In this document: in pieces, positions 36,193 to 45,707 of the stretch
How the letters are laid out: every line of letters begins with the position of its first letter
Numbering within the stretch: the stretch's first letter is position 1
Source: Streptococcus vicugnae
GTDB lineage: Bacteria; Bacillota; Bacilli; Lactobacillales; Streptococcaceae
Direction: 5' to 3'
NCBI RefSeq assembly: GCF_016461705.1
Contig: NZ_JAEMHW010000008.1
Span: 1 to 47,883 of the forward strand
Length of the DNA stretch: 47,883 bases
Translations under genes and position numbers: made by a program
The notes under the pieces: model-generated
What the model was told of the DNA's origin: nothing
Database searches by the model: none
Seen by the model: the letters and a program-made list of their open reading frames with translations, nothing else

Positions 36193-36846
36193 GTGGGTCA
36201 AAAAGTACATCCAATTGGTATGCGTGTCGGAATCATCCGTGATTGGGATGCGAAATGGTATGCTGAAAAAGAATACGCGGATTACCTTCATGAAGATCTT
36301 GCAATCCGCAAATTCATCCAAACAGAATTGGCAGACGCTTCAGTTTCACGTATTGAAATTGAACGTGCTGTAAATAAAGTAATTGTTTCACTTCACACTG
36401 CAAAACCTGGTATGGTTATCGGTAAAGGTGGAGCTAACGTTGACGCTCTTCGCGTTAAACTTAATAAATTGACAGGAAAACAAGTTCACATCAACATCGT
36501 TGAAATCAAACAACCTGATTTGGACGCACACCTTGTTGGTGAAAACATTGCACGTCAACTTGAACAACGTGTTGCTTTCCGTCGTGCTCAAAAACAAGCT
36601 ATCCAACGTACAATGCGTGCAGGTGCTAAAGGTATCAAAACTCAAGTATCTGGTCGTTTGAACGGTGCTGATATCGCTCGTGCTGAAGGTTACTCAGAAG
36701 GAACTGTTCCACTTCACACACTTCGTGCAGATATCGACTACGCTTGGGAAGAAGCTGACACTACTTACGGTAAACTTGGTGTTAAAGTTTGGATCTACCG
36801 TGGTGAAGTTCTTCCAGCTCGTAAAAACACTAAAGGAGGCAAATAA
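36193..36846 (+). CDS. rpsC: 30S ribosomal protein S3 (uS3)
   Basis: 217 residues, mRNA entry-site helicase protein with a KH domain ([16 protein letters not shown]). GTG start after AAGGAGG, product beginning [13 protein letters not shown]. The next gene starts 3 nt after its stop. Confidence 0.98.
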   Translation: MGQKVHPIGMRVGIIRDWDAKWYAEKEYADYLHEDLAIRKFIQTELADASVSRIEIERAVNKVIVSLHTAKPGMVIGKGGANVDALRVKLNKLTGKQVHINIVEIKQPDLDAHLVGENIARQLEQRVAFRRAQKQAIQRTMRAGAKGIKTQVSGRLNGADIARAEGYSEGTVPLHTLRADIDYAWEEADTTYGKLGVKVWIYRGEVLPARKNTKGGK

Positions 36847-36849
36847 CAA

Positions 36850-37263
36850 ATGTTAGTACCTAAACGTGTTAAACACCGTCGCGAATTCCGTGGAAAAATG
36901 CGCGGTGAAGCTAAAGGTGGTAAAGAAGTCGCATTCGGTGAATACGGTCTTCAAGCTACTACTAGCCACTGGATCACAAACCGTCAAATCGAAGCTGCCC
37001 GTATCGCAATGACTCGTTACATGAAACGTGGTGGTAAAGTTTGGATTAAAATCTTCCCACACAAATCATACACTGCTAAAGCTATCGGTGTACGTATGGG
37101 TTCTGGTAAAGGGGCACCTGAAGGTTGGGTAGCACCAGTTAAACGTGGTAAAGTTATGTTCGAAATCGCTGGTGTATCTGAAGAAGTTGCACGTGAAGCA
37201 CTTCGTCTTGCTAGCCACAAATTGCCAGTTAAGACTAAATTCGTGAAACGTGAAGCAGAATAA
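36850..37263 (+). CDS. rplP: 50S ribosomal protein L16 (uL16)
   Basis: 137 residues, placed near the A-site tRNA elbow. It starts [19 protein letters not shown], with [19 protein letters not shown] in the C-terminal half. Its ribosome site (AAAGGAGG) lies inside the end of rpsC. Confidence 0.98.
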   Translation: MLVPKRVKHRREFRGKMRGEAKGGKEVAFGEYGLQATTSHWITNRQIEAARIAMTRYMKRGGKVWIKIFPHKSYTAKAIGVRMGSGKGAPEGWVAPVKRGKVMFEIAGVSEEVAREALRLASHKLPVKTKFVKREAE

Positions 37264-37272
37264 GGAGAAATC

Positions 37273-37479
37273 ATGAAACTTCAAGAAATTAAAGATTTTG
37301 TTAAAGAGCTTCGTGGTCTTTCTCAAGAAGAACTTGCTAAGAAAGAAAACGAACTTAAGAAAGAACTTTTCGATCTTCGTTTCCAAGCTGCAGCAGGTCA
37401 ACTTGATCAAACTGCTCGTTTGAACGAAGTTAAAAAACAAATTGCACGTGTTAAAACAGTGCAATCTGAAAAGAAATAA
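37273..37479 (+). CDS. rpmC: 50S ribosomal protein L29 (uL29)
   Basis: 68 residues, helical, at the tunnel exit beside L23. It begins [21 protein letters not shown], and the C-terminal helix is [22 protein letters not shown] is 6 nt upstream. Confidence 0.97.
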   Translation: MKLQEIKDFVKELRGLSQEELAKKENELKKELFDLRFQAAAGQLDQTARLNEVKKQIARVKTVQSEKK

Positions 37480-37506
37480 TAGATTGGGAAAGGAGAAATT
37501 CTAATA

Positions 37507-37767
37507 ATGGAACGTAATCAACGTAAAACCCTTGTTGGACGCGTAGTATCTGACAAAATGGATAAAACAATCACTGTTGTAGTTGAAACTAAACGTAACC
37601 ACCCAGTCTATGGTAAACGTATCAACTATTCTAAAAAATACAAAGCACATGATGAAAACAACGTTGCTAAAGAAGGCGATATCGTTCGTATCATGGAAAC
37701 TCGTCCACTTTCAGCTACAAAACACTTCCGTCTTGTAGAAGTTGTGGAAGAAGCTGTTATTATCTAA
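37507..37767 (+). CDS. rpsQ: 30S ribosomal protein S17 (uS17)
   Basis: 86 residues, primary 16S binder with an OB fold. [19 protein letters not shown] and the [19 protein letters not shown]-terminus are conserved. AAAGGAGA precedes the ATG. Confidence 0.98.
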   Translation: MERNQRKTLVGRVVSDKMDKTITVVVETKRNHPVYGKRINYSKKYKAHDENNVAKEGDIVRIMETRPLSATKHFRLVEVVEEAVII

Positions 37768-37791
37768 TCAAACTAAAAGGAGAAATTTGAA

Positions 37792-38160
37792 ATGATTCAA
37801 CAAGAAACTCGCTTGAAAGTTGCTGATAATAGCGGTGCTCGTGAGATCTTGACTATCAAAGTTCTTGGTGGTTCAGGACGTAAATTCGCTAACATCGGTG
37901 ACGTAATCGTTGCTTCTGTAAAACAAGCTACTCCTGGTGGAGCTGTTAAAAAAGGTGATGTCGTAAAAGCTGTAGTTGTTCGTACTAAATCAGGTGCACG
38001 CCGTCCAGACGGTTCATACATCAAATTTGACGACAACGCTGCAGTAATTATCCGTGATGACAAAACTCCTCGCGGAACTCGTATCTTCGGCCCTGTTGCA
38101 CGTGAATTGCGTGAAGGTGGCTTCATGAAGATCGTATCACTTGCACCAGAAGTACTTTAA
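37792..38160 (+). CDS. rplN: 50S ribosomal protein L14 (uL14)
   Basis: 122 residues at the subunit interface, where RsfS binds. [19 protein letters not shown] is diagnostic, and [10 protein letters not shown] ends the protein. A 76-nt spacer with two small hairpins follows. Confidence 0.98.
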   Translation: MIQQETRLKVADNSGAREILTIKVLGGSGRKFANIGDVIVASVKQATPGGAVKKGDVVKAVVVRTKSGARRPDGSYIKFDDNAAVIIRDDKTPRGTRIFGPVARELREGGFMKIVSLAPEVL

Positions 38161-38181
38161 TTCATAAACACAAACTAAGTC

Positions 38182-38210
38182 CCCTGCTTTTGCAGGGTGC
38201 CCATTAGGGC
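38182..38210 (+). other. paired hairpins in the rplN-rplX spacer
   Basis: CCCTGC and GCAGGG with a TTTT loop (38182-38197), then GCCC and GGGC with ATTA (38199-38210). There is no T run, so these are not terminators. Confidence 0.55.
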
Positions 38211-38236
38211 GTAAGAAATAATAGGAGAAAAACCAA

Positions 38237-38542
38237 ATGTTTGTAAAAAAAGGCGATAAAGTTCGCGTTATTGCTGGTAAGGACAAAGGCGTTGAAGCTG
38301 TAGTTCTTAAAGCCCTTCCTAAAGTCAACAAAGTTGTTGTTGAAGGTGTTGCTATTGTTAAAAAACATCAAAAACCAAACAACGTAAACCCTCAAGGTGC
38401 TATCGTGGAAAAAGAAGCACCGATTCATGTGTCTAACGTTCAAGTTCTTGACAAAAATGGTGTTGCAGGACGTGTTGGTTACAAAGTTGTAGACGGCAAA
38501 AAAGTTCGTTACAACAAAAAATCAGGCGAAGTGCTTGATTAA
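38237..38542 (+). CDS. rplX: 50S ribosomal protein L24 (uL24)
   Basis: 101 residues, assembly initiator with a KOW motif ([25 protein letters not shown]). It starts at ATG 38237 after AGGAGA and ends GEVLD. Confidence 0.97.
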   Translation: MFVKKGDKVRVIAGKDKGVEAVVLKALPKVNKVVVEGVAIVKKHQKPNNVNPQGAIVEKEAPIHVSNVQVLDKNGVAGRVGYKVVDGKKVRYNKKSGEVLD

Positions 38543-38568
38543 TCACGAAGGAAAGGAGAAAGTATATA

Positions 38569-39111
38569 ATGGCAAATCGCTTAAAAGAAAAATACACTAA
38601 CGAAGTAGTTCCTGCTTTGACTGAAAAATTCAACTACACTTCAGTTATGGCTGTCCCAAAAGTTGAGAAAATCGTTCTTAACATGGGTGTTGGTGATGCT
38701 GTAAATAACGCTAAAAATCTTGAAAAAGCTGCTGCTGAATTGGCACTTATTTCAGGTCAAAAACCATTGATTACTAAAGCTAAGAAATCAATCGCTGGCT
38801 TCCGTCTTCGTGAAGGTGTAGCGATCGGTGCAAAAGTTACCCTTCGTGGTGAACGTATGTACGAATTCTTAGATAAATTGGTAACTGTTTCACTTCCACG
38901 TGTACGTGACTTCCACGGTGTTCCAACAAAATCATTTGACGGACGTGGTAACTACACACTTGGTGTGAAAGAACAATTGATCTTCCCAGAAATCAACTTT
39001 GATGATGTTGATAAAGTACGTGGTCTTGATATTGTTATCGTAACTACTGCTAACACTGACGAAGAAGGTCGTGAATTGCTTAAGGGCCTTGGAATGCCTT
39101 TTGCAAAATAA
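38569..39111 (+). CDS. rplE: 50S ribosomal protein L5 (uL5)
   Basis: 180 residues, central-protuberance protein that binds 5S rRNA and the P-site t[23 protein letters not shown] and [16 protein letters not shown] are conserved. AAAGGAGA lies upstream. Confidence 0.98.
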   Translation: MANRLKEKYTNEVVPALTEKFNYTSVMAVPKVEKIVLNMGVGDAVNNAKNLEKAAAELALISGQKPLITKAKKSIAGFRLREGVAIGAKVTLRGERMYEFLDKLVTVSLPRVRDFHGVPTKSFDGRGNYTLGVKEQLIFPEINFDDVDKVRGLDIVIVTTANTDEEGRELLKGLGMPFAK

Positions 39112-39128
39112 TTTAGGAGGTAAATCAA

Positions 39129-39314
39129 TTGGCTAAAAAATCTATGATTGCTAAGAATCATCGCCCTGCGAAATTCTCTACGCAAGCTTACACTCGTTGC
39201 GAACGTTGTGGCCGTCCACACTCAGTTTACCGCAAATTCAAACTTTGCCGTGTTTGCTTCCGTGAGTTAGCTTACAAAGGACAAATCCCAGGCGTTACCA
39301 AAGCTTCTTGGTAA
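39129..39314 (+). CDS. rpsN: 30S ribosomal protein S14, zinc type (uS14)
   Basis: 61-residue zinc-binding form (also called rpsZ) with Cys24, Cys27, Cys40 and Cys43. TTG start directly after AGGAGGTAAATCAA. Many Firmicutes also carry a longer zinc-free paralogue elsewhere. A 177-nt spacer with hairpins follows. Confidence 0.97.
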   Translation: MAKKSMIAKNHRPAKFSTQAYTRCERCGRPHSVYRKFKLCRVCFRELAYKGQIPGVTKASW

Positions 39315-39491
39315 GTCGATGATATAAGAAACCAGACTGAACTAGCCAAAGTGGTAAGTTGTTTTAACAATTTTCTGCTTGGCACCGTTCATGATGGGTT
39401 CAAGAATATTGCTTGAACAAAATTAAGCCCTAGGGCGACATTAACTAGCAAGTGAACACATTCAAACTACTAGTAAGAGGAGAATATATAA
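39315..39491 (+). other. structured rpsN-rpsH spacer
   Basis: 177 nt without an ORF. It contains GTTCAAG/CTTGAAC (39398-39418), a GCCCTAGGGC palindrome (39427-39436) and TTGTT/AACAA near 39358-39370. It could hold a binding site for S8, which controls the spc operon in E. coli, but I cannot match the known S8 motif. Confidence 0.5.
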
Positions 39492-39890
39492 ATGGTTATG
39501 ACTGACCCAATTGCAGACTTTTTGACACGCATTCGTAATGCTAACCAAGCAAAACACGAAGTGCTTGAAGTACCTGCATCAAACATCAAAAAAGGTATTG
39601 CTGAAATCCTTAAACGCGAAGGTTTCGTGAAAAACGTTGAAGTTATCGAAGACGATAAACAAGGTATCATCCGTGTATTCCTTAAATACGGACAAAACGG
39701 TGAACGTGTTATCACTAACTTGAAACGTATTTCTAAACCAGGTCTTCGTGTTTACGCAAAACGTGAAGATGTTCCTAAAGTTCTTAACGGACTTGGAATT
39801 GCAATTATTTCTACATCAGAAGGTCTTTTGACTGACAAAGAAGCTCGTCAAAAGAACGTTGGTGGAGAGGTTATTGCTTACGTTTGGTAA
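39492..39890 (+). CDS. rpsH: 30S ribosomal protein S8 (uS8)
   Basis: 132 residues, primary 16S binder and in E. coli the spc operon regulator. [19 protein letters not shown] and the [21 protein letters not shown]-terminal motif are visible. AGAGGAGA lies 9 nt upstream. Confidence 0.98.
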   Translation: MVMTDPIADFLTRIRNANQAKHEVLEVPASNIKKGIAEILKREGFVKNVEVIEDDKQGIIRVFLKYGQNGERVITNLKRISKPGLRVYAKREDVPKVLNGLGIAIISTSEGLLTDKEARQKNVGGEVIAYVW

Positions 39891-39895
39891 GATAA

Positions 39896-39929
39896 AAACT
39901 TCACTTCAATTTTCATTGAAGAAAGTTTC
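39896..39929 (+). other. nested hairpin in the rpsH-rplF spacer
   Basis: AAACTT and AAGTTT enclose CTTCAA and TTGAAG (loop TTTTCA) just after the rpsH stop. The 140-nt spacer also contains TATAAT (39946-39951) without a convincing -35. Confidence 0.55.
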
Positions 39930-40030
39930 TTACTTAATAATGGACTATAATACAGCTACTGTATATTAGTCGCCCCGTGAAAACTCGTCGCTTTATGCGG
40001 CTTGACAATTTAACAGGAGAAAATAAAACT

Positions 40031-40567
40031 ATGTCACGTATTGGTAATAAAGTTATCAACTTGCCTGCTGGTGTAGAAGTTACTAACAACAACAATGTAG
40101 TAACTGTTAAAGGACCTAAAGGCGAACTCACTCGTGAGTTTAACAAAAACATTGAAATCAAAGTTGAAGGAACTGAAGTTTCACTTCACCGTCCAAACGA
40201 CTCAAAAGAAATGAAAACAATCCATGGTACAGCTCGTGCTAACTTGAACAACATGGTAATTGGTGTTTCTGAAGGTTTCAAAAAAGAACTTGAAATGCGC
40301 GGGGTTGGTTACCGTGCACAACTTCAAGGTTCAAAACTTGTACTTTCTGTAGGTAAATCTCACCAAGACGAAGTAGAAGCTCCAGAAGGAATTTCATTTG
40401 AAGTACCATCTGCAACTTCAATCGTCGTTAACGGTATCAGCAAAGAAGTTGTTGGTCAAACAGCTGCTTACATCCGTAGCCTTCGTGCTCCAGAACCTTA
40501 CAAAGGTAAAGGTATCCGTTACGTTGGTGAATACGTACGTCGTAAAGAAGGTAAAACAGGTAAATAA
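40031..40567 (+). CDS. rplF: 50S ribosomal protein L6 (uL6)
   Basis: 178 residues near the sarcin-ricin loop. The start [17 protein letters not shown] follows CAGGAGA; the frame open from 39977 is spacer. [14 protein letters not shown] and [14 protein letters not shown] are the family signatures. Confidence 0.98.
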   Translation: MSRIGNKVINLPAGVEVTNNNNVVTVKGPKGELTREFNKNIEIKVEGTEVSLHRPNDSKEMKTIHGTARANLNNMVIGVSEGFKKELEMRGVGYRAQLQGSKLVLSVGKSHQDEVEAPEGISFEVPSATSIVVNGISKEVVGQTAAYIRSLRAPEPYKGKGIRYVGEYVRRKEGKTGK

Positions 40568-40584
40568 TAGTTTATGGGATGTTT

Positions 40585-40603
40585 TGCGAGATCTATTCTC
40601 GCA
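40585..40603 (+). other. hairpin in the rplF-rplR spacer
   Basis: TGCGAG and CTCGCA with loop ATCTATT, 17 nt after rplF. A second inverted pair, AATGTC and GACATT (40632-40648), lies downstream. Confidence 0.55.
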
Positions 40604-40674
40604 GCACTCATATGCTAACATTTATAAAAACAATGTCGTTTTGACATTAATCAATTAATTAAGAGGTGAAAATT

Positions 40675-41031
40675 GTGATTTCGAAACCAGATAAAAACAA
40701 AATCCGCCAAAAACGCCACCGTCGCGTTCGCGGTAAACTCTCTGGAACTGCTGATCGCCCACGTTTGAACGTTTTCCGTTCTAATACAGGCATCTACGCT
40801 CAAGTTATTGATGACGTAGCGGGTGTAACGCTCGCAAGTGCATCAACTCTTGATAAAGAAGTTTCTAAAGGAACTAAAACAGAACAAGCCGTTGTTGTCG
40901 GTAAACTTGTTGCTGAACGCGCAGTAGCTAAAGGTATTTCTGAAGTGGTGTTTGACCGCGGTGGATATCTCTATCACGGACGTGTTAAAGCTTTGGCTGA
41001 CTCAGCTCGTGAAAACGGATTGAAATTCTAA
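40675..41031 (+). CDS. rplR: 50S ribosomal protein L18 (uL18)
   Basis: 118 residues, binds 5S rRNA. GTG 40675 is chosen: AGAGGTGA is well placed and homologues begin [15 protein letters not shown]. The frame from GTG 40666 would start inside the ribosome site. [20 protein letters not shown] and [12 protein letters not shown] are diagnostic. Confidence 0.97.
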   Translation: MISKPDKNKIRQKRHRRVRGKLSGTADRPRLNVFRSNTGIYAQVIDDVAGVTLASASTLDKEVSKGTKTEQAVVVGKLVAERAVAKGISEVVFDRGGYLYHGRVKALADSARENGLKF

Positions 41032-41049
41032 TAGGGAGGACACTTAATA

Positions 41050-41544
41050 ATGGCATTTAAAGATAATGCAGTTGAACTTGAAGAACGCGTTGTTGCGATC
41101 AACCGTGTTACAAAAGTTGTTAAAGGTGGACGTCGTCTTCGCTTTGCTGCTCTTGTAGTTGTTGGTGACCGTAATGGTCGTGTAGGTTTCGGTACTGGTA
41201 AAGCTCAAGAAGTACCAGAAGCTATTCGTAAAGCTGTTGAAGACGCTAAGAAAAACTTGATCGAAGTACCTATGGTTGGTACAACAATTCCTCACGAAGT
41301 TCGTTCAGAATTTGGTGGAGCTAAAGTATTGTTGAAACCTGCTGTAGAAGGTGCTGGGGTTGCTGCTGGTGGTGCTGTTCGTGCCGTCATCGAATTGGCC
41401 GGTGTTGCAGATGTTACATCTAAATCACTTGGTTCAAACACTCCAATCAACATTGTTCGCGCAACTGTTGAAGGTTTGAAACAACTTAAACGTGCAGAAG
41501 ACGTTGCTGCTCTTCGCGGTGTTTCAGTTTCTGATTTAGCATAA
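41050..41544 (+). CDS. rpsE: 30S ribosomal protein S5 (uS5)
   Basis: 164 residues, accuracy and mRNA-unwinding protein. [17 protein letters not shown] contains the loop in which spectinomycin resistance arises; it looks wild type. GAGGVAAGG-like glycine stretch [13 protein letters not shown] follows. AGGGAGGA precedes the ATG. Confidence 0.98.
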   Translation: MAFKDNAVELEERVVAINRVTKVVKGGRRLRFAALVVVGDRNGRVGFGTGKAQEVPEAIRKAVEDAKKNLIEVPMVGTTIPHEVRSEFGGAKVLLKPAVEGAGVAAGGAVRAVIELAGVADVTSKSLGSNTPINIVRATVEGLKQLKRAEDVAALRGVSVSDLA

Positions 41545-41558
41545 GAAAGGGGATAATA

Positions 41559-41741
41559 ATGGCTCAAATTAAAATTACTTTGACTAAGTCTCCAATCGGA
41601 CGCATTCCTGCACAACGTAAAACAGTTGCTGCTCTTGGACTTGGTAAATTACATAGCTCAGTTGTCAAAGAAGACACTCCAGCTATCCGTGGAATGGTTA
41701 CTTCAGTTTCACACTTGGTAACTGTTGAAGATGTTAAATAA
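41559..41741 (+). CDS. rpmD: 50S ribosomal protein L30 (uL30)
   Basis: 60 residues: [19 protein letters not shown], with a C-terminal [20 protein letters not shown] is upstream. A 141-nt spacer with a long hairpin follows. Confidence 0.97.
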   Translation: MAQIKITLTKSPIGRIPAQRKTVAALGLGKLHSSVVKEDTPAIRGMVTSVSHLVTVEDVK

Positions 41742-41762
41742 TTAACATTAAATAAATTTTAG

Positions 41763-41797
41763 GTTTAAGTCGCAAGGGGTACTCTTGCGACTTAAAC
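41763..41797 (+). other. 14-pair hairpin in the rpmD-rplO spacer
   Basis: GTTTAAGTCGCAAG (41763-41776) pairs perfectly with CTTGCGACTTAAAC (41784-41797). No T run follows. A second stem (CTATG..GGG with CCC..CATAG) spans about 41820-41846. Confidence 0.75.
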
Positions 41798-41882
41798 TAG
41801 ATATTAGTATAGGCGAGTTTCTATGGGGAGTCCTTTCCCCTCATAGAGGCGCTAGCATTTTACAAAAAAGGAGAAAATAATA

Positions 41883-42323
41883 ATGAAACTTCATGAACTT
41901 AAACCTGCTGAAGGTTCTCGTAAAGTACGTAACCGTGTAGGTCGTGGTACATCATCTGGTAACGGTAAAACTGCAGGACGCGGTCAAAAAGGTCAAAAAG
42001 CTCGTAGCGGTGGTAAAGTACGTCTTGGTTTTGAAGGTGGACAAACTCCATTGTTCCGTCGTATGCCAAAACGTGGTTTCTTGAACGTTAACGCTAAAGA
42101 ATACGCTCTTGTAAACCTTGACCAACTTAACGTTTTCGAAGATGGTACAGAAGTAACTCCAGTTGTTCTTAAAGAAGCTGGAATCATTCGTGCTGAAAAA
42201 TCAGGCGTTAAAGTTCTTGGTAACGGCGAATTGACTAAAAAATTGACTGTTAAAGCAGCTAAATTCTCTAAATCTGCTGAAGCAGCTATCACTGCAAAAG
42301 GTGGTTCAATCGAAGTCATCTAA
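41883..42323 (+). CDS. rplO: 50S ribosomal protein L15 (uL15)
   Basis: 146 residues, late assembly protein of the 50S core. [22 protein letters not shown] and [18 protein letters not shown] are conserved. AAAGGAGA is 9 nt upstream, and secY follows after 16 nt. Confidence 0.98.
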   Translation: MKLHELKPAEGSRKVRNRVGRGTSSGNGKTAGRGQKGQKARSGGKVRLGFEGGQTPLFRRMPKRGFLNVNAKEYALVNLDQLNVFEDGTEVTPVVLKEAGIIRAEKSGVKVLGNGELTKKLTVKAAKFSKSAEAAITAKGGSIEVI

Positions 42324-42339
42324 TTAAGGAGGACTCGGT

Positions 42340-43644
42340 ATGTTCTTTAAATTACTTAAAGATGCACTAAAGGTAAAAAATGTTAGAAATAAAATTTTCT
42401 TTACACTTTTTATCATCTTTGTTTTCCGTGTTGGAACACATATTACTGTGCCAGGTATCAATGCTAAAAGTCTTGATCAACTAGGTGAACTTCCCTTTCT
42501 AAATATGTTGAACCTTGTTTCTGGTAATGCTATGAGTAACTTCTCTGTATTCTCAATGGGTGTTAGCCCGTACATCACAGCATCTATCATTGTTCAGCTG
42601 TTGCAAATGGATATCTTGCCTAAGTTTGTTGAATGGAGCAAACAAGGTGAAGTTGGGCGTCGTAAGTTAAATCAAGCGACTCGTTATATTTCACTTGTCT
42701 TGGCTTTCATTCAATCAATCGGGATTACAGCAGGCTTTAATACTTTATCAAGTATTTCATTGGTGTCAACACCAAATGTTAAAACATACATTCTAATTGG
42801 TGCTTTGTTAACTACTGGTAGTATGATTGTGACATGGCTCGGTGAACAAATCACCGACAAAGGTTTCGGAAATGGTGTTTCAATGATTATCTTCGCGGGT
42901 ATCATTTCATCAATTCCAAATGCTATTTCAACAATCTATGAAGATTTCTTTGTAAACGTTCGTTCAAGTGATTTAATATCTTCATATATCTTTGTAGCTT
43001 TGTTGATTGTAGCTGTATTGGCAATTGTGTTCTTTACAACCTTTGTCCAACAAGCAGAATATAAAATTCCAATCCAATATACAAAATTGGTTCAAGGTGC
43101 ACCAACAAGTTCTTATCTTCCTTTAAAAATTAATCCGGCTGGCGTCATTCCCGTTATCTTTGCCAGTTCGATTACAACGATTCCAAGTACGATTATTCCG
43201 TTGATTTCAAATGGACATGATATTCCTTGGCTTACAACTCTAGAATCATATTTGAATTACCAAACACCGATCGGAATGGTAATTTACGCAGTACTAATTA
43301 TTTTATTCTCATTCTTCTATACTTTTGTTCAAGTTAATCCTGAAAAAACAGCAGAAAACTTGCAAAAAGGTGCGTCATATATTCCTAGTGTTCGACCTGG
43401 ACGCGAAACAGAAGAATATCTTTCTTCATTATTGAAGAAATTAGCTACTGTAGGTTCAATTTTCTTGGCGTTTATTTCATTAACACCAATTATTGCACAA
43501 CAAGCAATGAACTTATCTAGCAGTATTGCTCTTGGAGGAACAAGTCTTCTTATCTTGATTTCAACAGGTATTGAAGGAATGAAACAACTTGAAGGTTATC
43601 TCTTGAAGAGACAGTATGTTGGTTTCATGAACACAGCAGAATAG
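42340..43644 (+). CDS. secY: preprotein translocase subunit SecY
   Basis: 434 residues, channel-forming core of the Sec translocon with ten membrane segments. The plug-region stretch FLNMLNLVSGNAMSNFSVFSMGVSPYI and the cytosolic loop RPGRETEEYLSSLLKKL are typical. AAGGAGGA lies 7 nt before the ATG. It is the last gene before a two-hairpin spacer that separates it from adk. Confidence 0.98.
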   Translation: MFFKLLKDALKVKNVRNKIFFTLFIIFVFRVGTHITVPGINAKSLDQLGELPFLNMLNLVSGNAMSNFSVFSMGVSPYITASIIVQLLQMDILPKFVEWSKQGEVGRRKLNQATRYISLVLAFIQSIGITAGFNTLSSISLVSTPNVKTYILIGALLTTGSMIVTWLGEQITDKGFGNGVSMIIFAGIISSIPNAISTIYEDFFVNVRSSDLISSYIFVALLIVAVLAIVFFTTFVQQAEYKIPIQYTKLVQGAPTSSYLPLKINPAGVIPVIFASSITTIPSTIIPLISNGHDIPWLTTLESYLNYQTPIGMVIYAVLIILFSFFYTFVQVNPEKTAENLQKGASYIPSVRPGRETEEYLSSLLKKLATVGSIFLAFISLTPIIAQQAMNLSSSIALGGTSLLILISTGIEGMKQLEGYLLKRQYVGFMNTAE

Positions 43645-43650
43645 AATATA

Positions 43651-43680
43651 GGTTGACCTAGTCAACCTTTCTATTTTGTT
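43651..43680 (+). terminator. terminator or attenuator after secY
   Basis: GGTTGAC and GTCAACC (loop CTA) followed by TTTCTATTTTG. Some readthrough into adk is likely since no clear promoter precedes adk. Confidence 0.7.
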
Positions 43681-43684
43681 TTTG

Positions 43685-43716
43685 AATAAGTTTAGCACTT
43701 CGGTGTTAAATTTATT
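43685..43716 (+). other. 14-pair hairpin with TTCG tetraloop before adk
   Basis: AATAAGTTTAGCAC pairs with GTGTTAAATTTATT (two G-U) around a C(TTCG)G tetraloop, 24 nt before the adk ATG. It could protect the processed 5' end of adk mRNA. Confidence 0.7.
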
Positions 43717-43740
43717 TAAAAACAAAATAAGGAGAGTATC

Positions 43741-44397
43741 ATGAATCTTTTAATCATGGGTTTACCAGGGGCTGGTAAAGGGACTCAAGCAGCAAAAATC
43801 GTTGAAGAATTCGGCGTTGCACACATTTCTACCGGAGATATGTTCCGTGCTGCAATGGCAAACAAAACTGAAATGGGTGTTCTTGCTAAATCATTCATCG
43901 ATAAAGGTGAACTTGTACCTGACGAAGTAACTAACGGTATTGTTAAAGAACGTTTGGCACAAGCTGATATCGCTGAAAAAGGTTTCTTGCTTGATGGTTA
44001 CCCACGTACTATCGAACAAGCACATGCTTTGGATGAAACACTTAAAAATTTGGATCTTAAATTAGACGGTGTTATTAACATTGATGTTAATCCAGACAGC
44101 TTGATTGAACGCTTATCTGGCCGCTTTATTTGCCGTTCTTGTGGAGCAACATACCACAAAGTATTCAATCCAACAAAAGTTGAAGGAACTTGTGATGCAT
44201 GTGGCGGACATGAATTCTACCAACGTGAAGATGACAAACCTGAAACTGTAAAACGTCGTCTTGATGTTAATATTGCTCAAGGTGCACCAATCATTGAACA
44301 CTATCGTAAAGCTGGTATTGTTTTTGATATTCAAGGTAACCAAGACATCAATGATGTATTTGCTGACATTGAAAAAGCAATCTCATCATTAAAATAA
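43741..44397 (+). CDS. adk: adenylate kinase
   Basis: 218 residues, long (LID-containing) form. It interconverts ATP, AMP and ADP, completing the purine theme of the window. P-loop GLPGAGKGT (7-15), and a zinc-type LID with Cys131, Cys134, Cys151 and Cys154. AAGGAGA is 7 nt upstream of the ATG. Confidence 0.98.
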   Translation: MNLLIMGLPGAGKGTQAAKIVEEFGVAHISTGDMFRAAMANKTEMGVLAKSFIDKGELVPDEVTNGIVKERLAQADIAEKGFLLDGYPRTIEQAHALDETLKNLDLKLDGVINIDVNPDSLIERLSGRFICRSCGATYHKVFNPTKVEGTCDACGGHEFYQREDDKPETVKRRLDVNIAQGAPIIEHYRKAGIVFDIQGNQDINDVFADIEKAISSLK

Positions 44398-44412
44398 TTT
44401 AAGAGTTTCTAC

Positions 44413-44441
44413 TTGCACAAGTAGAAGAGTCGTGATATAAT
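44413..44441 (+). promoter_or_regulatory. internal promoter before infA
   Basis: TTGCAC (44413-44418), 17 nt, TATAAT (44436-44441). A hairpin (TTCTACTT/AAGTAGAA) overlaps the -35 and may end adk transcripts. The leader then holds CCTCTG/CAGAGG (44467-44482). This promoter should drive infA to rplQ. Confidence 0.78.
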
Positions 44442-44514
44442 AGGCTAGTCTGGCTTATAATTGTTACCTCTGTACTCAGAGGACATCAAATCGAAATTTA
44501 GGGGGTACTTTTGC

Positions 44515-44733
44515 GTGGCAAAAGAAGATGTGATTGAAATTGAAGGTAAAGTTGTTGAGACGATGCCTAACGCTATGTTTACTGTTGAATTAGAAAATGG
44601 ACACCAAATCTTGGCAACTGTATCAGGAAAAATCCGTAAAAACTACATTCGTATTTTGGTAGGTGACCGTGTTACTGTTGAAATGAGTCCATACGATTTA
44701 ACACGTGGACGTATCACATACCGCTTTAAATAA
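44515..44733 (+). CDS. infA: translation initiation factor IF-1
   Basis: 72 residues, OB-fold factor that covers the 30S A site. GTG 44515 starts [20 protein letters not shown] after AGGGGG; the open frame from 44461 runs back through the leader hairpin and is not coding. [18 protein letters not shown] ends the protein. Confidence 0.97.
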
Positions 44734-44758
44734 TCGAAATAATTGGAGGGATTAAAAA

Positions 44759-44875
44759 ATGAAGGTAAGACCATCAGTCAAACCAATTTGCGAATACTGT
44801 AAAGTTATTCGTCGTAACGGTCGTGTTATGGTAATTTGTCCATCAAATCCAAAACACAAACAACGTCAAGGATAA
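44759..44875 (+). CDS. rpmJ: 50S ribosomal protein L36 (bL36), zinc form
   Basis: 38 codons starting [19 protein letters not shown]. The zinc ligands Cys11, Cys14, Cys27 and His33 are all present, so it is the zinc-binding form. TTGGAGGG lies 7 nt before the ATG. It sits in its standard place between infA and rpsM. Confidence 0.98.
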   Translation: MKVRPSVKPICEYCKVIRRNGRVMVICPSNPKHKQRQG

Positions 44876-44892
44876 TATAGAAAGGAGAAAAA

Positions 44893-45258
44893 ATGGCTCG
44901 TATTGCTGGAGTTGATATTCCAAATGAAAAACGTGTAGTAATTTCACTTACTTATGTATATGGTATCGGTCTTGCAACTTCTAAGAAAATCTTAGCAGCT
45001 GCTGGTGTTTCTGAAGACATCCGTGTTAAAGATTTGACATCAGATCAAGAAGATGCTATCCGTCGTGAAGTTGATGCAATTAAAGTTGAAGGTGACCTTC
45101 GTCGTGAAGTGAACATGAACATCAAACGCTTGATGGAAATTGGTTCATACCGTGGTATCCGTCACCGTCGTGGACTTCCTGTCCGTGGTCAAAACACTAA
45201 AAATAACGCTCGCACTCGTAAAGGTAAAGCAGTTGCGATTGCTGGTAAGAAAAAATAA
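44893..45258 (+). CDS. rpsM: 30S ribosomal protein S13 (uS13)
   Basis: 121 residues in the 30S head, bridging to the 50[20 protein letters not shown] and [18 protein letters not shown] are typical. AAAGGAGA is upstream. Confidence 0.98.
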   Translation: MARIAGVDIPNEKRVVISLTYVYGIGLATSKKILAAAGVSEDIRVKDLTSDQEDAIRREVDAIKVEGDLRREVNMNIKRLMEIGSYRGIRHRRGLPVRGQNTKNNARTRKGKAVAIAGKKK

Positions 45259-45275
45259 AATAGGAGGTAAAAAAA

Positions 45276-45659
45276 TTGGCTAAACCAACACGTAAACGTC
45301 GTGTGAAAAAGAACATCGAATCTGGTGTTGCTCATATTCACGCTACATTCAATAACACTATTGTTATGATTACAGATGTGCATGGTAATGCAATTGCTTG
45401 GTCATCAGCTGGTGCTCTTGGATTCAAAGGTTCTCGTAAATCTACTCCATTCGCTGCACAAATGGCTGCTGAAGCTGCTGCTAAATCTGCACAAGAACAT
45501 GGTCTTAAAACTGTTGAAGTTACTGTAAAAGGTCCTGGTTCAGGTCGTGAGTCTGCTATTCGTGCTCTTGCTGCTGCTGGTCTTGAAGTGACTTCAATCC
45601 GTGACGTTACTCCTGTGCCACACAATGGTGCTCGTCCTCCAAAACGTCGTCGTGTGTAA
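45276..45659 (+). CDS. rpsK: 30S ribosomal protein S11 (uS11)
   Basis: 127 residues of the platform. TTG start after [33 protein letters not shown] and the C-terminal [18 protein letters not shown] are diagnostic. Confidence 0.98.
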   Translation: MAKPTRKRRVKKNIESGVAHIHATFNNTIVMITDVHGNAIAWSSAGALGFKGSRKSTPFAAQMAAEAAAKSAQEHGLKTVEVTVKGPGSGRESAIRALAAAGLEVTSIRDVTPVPHNGARPPKRRRV

Positions 45660-45707
45660 TCATAATTGTTAATAGTACACAAGATTCGTTTCGAGGGAGT
45701 ATAATAA

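Noticed and set aside
40632..40648. AATGTC...GACATT dyad before rplR as a ComR box
   Set aside because: The half-sites are in the opposite order (TGTC then GACA) and the spacing is five, not four; it is a simple inverted pair in a ribosomal spacer.
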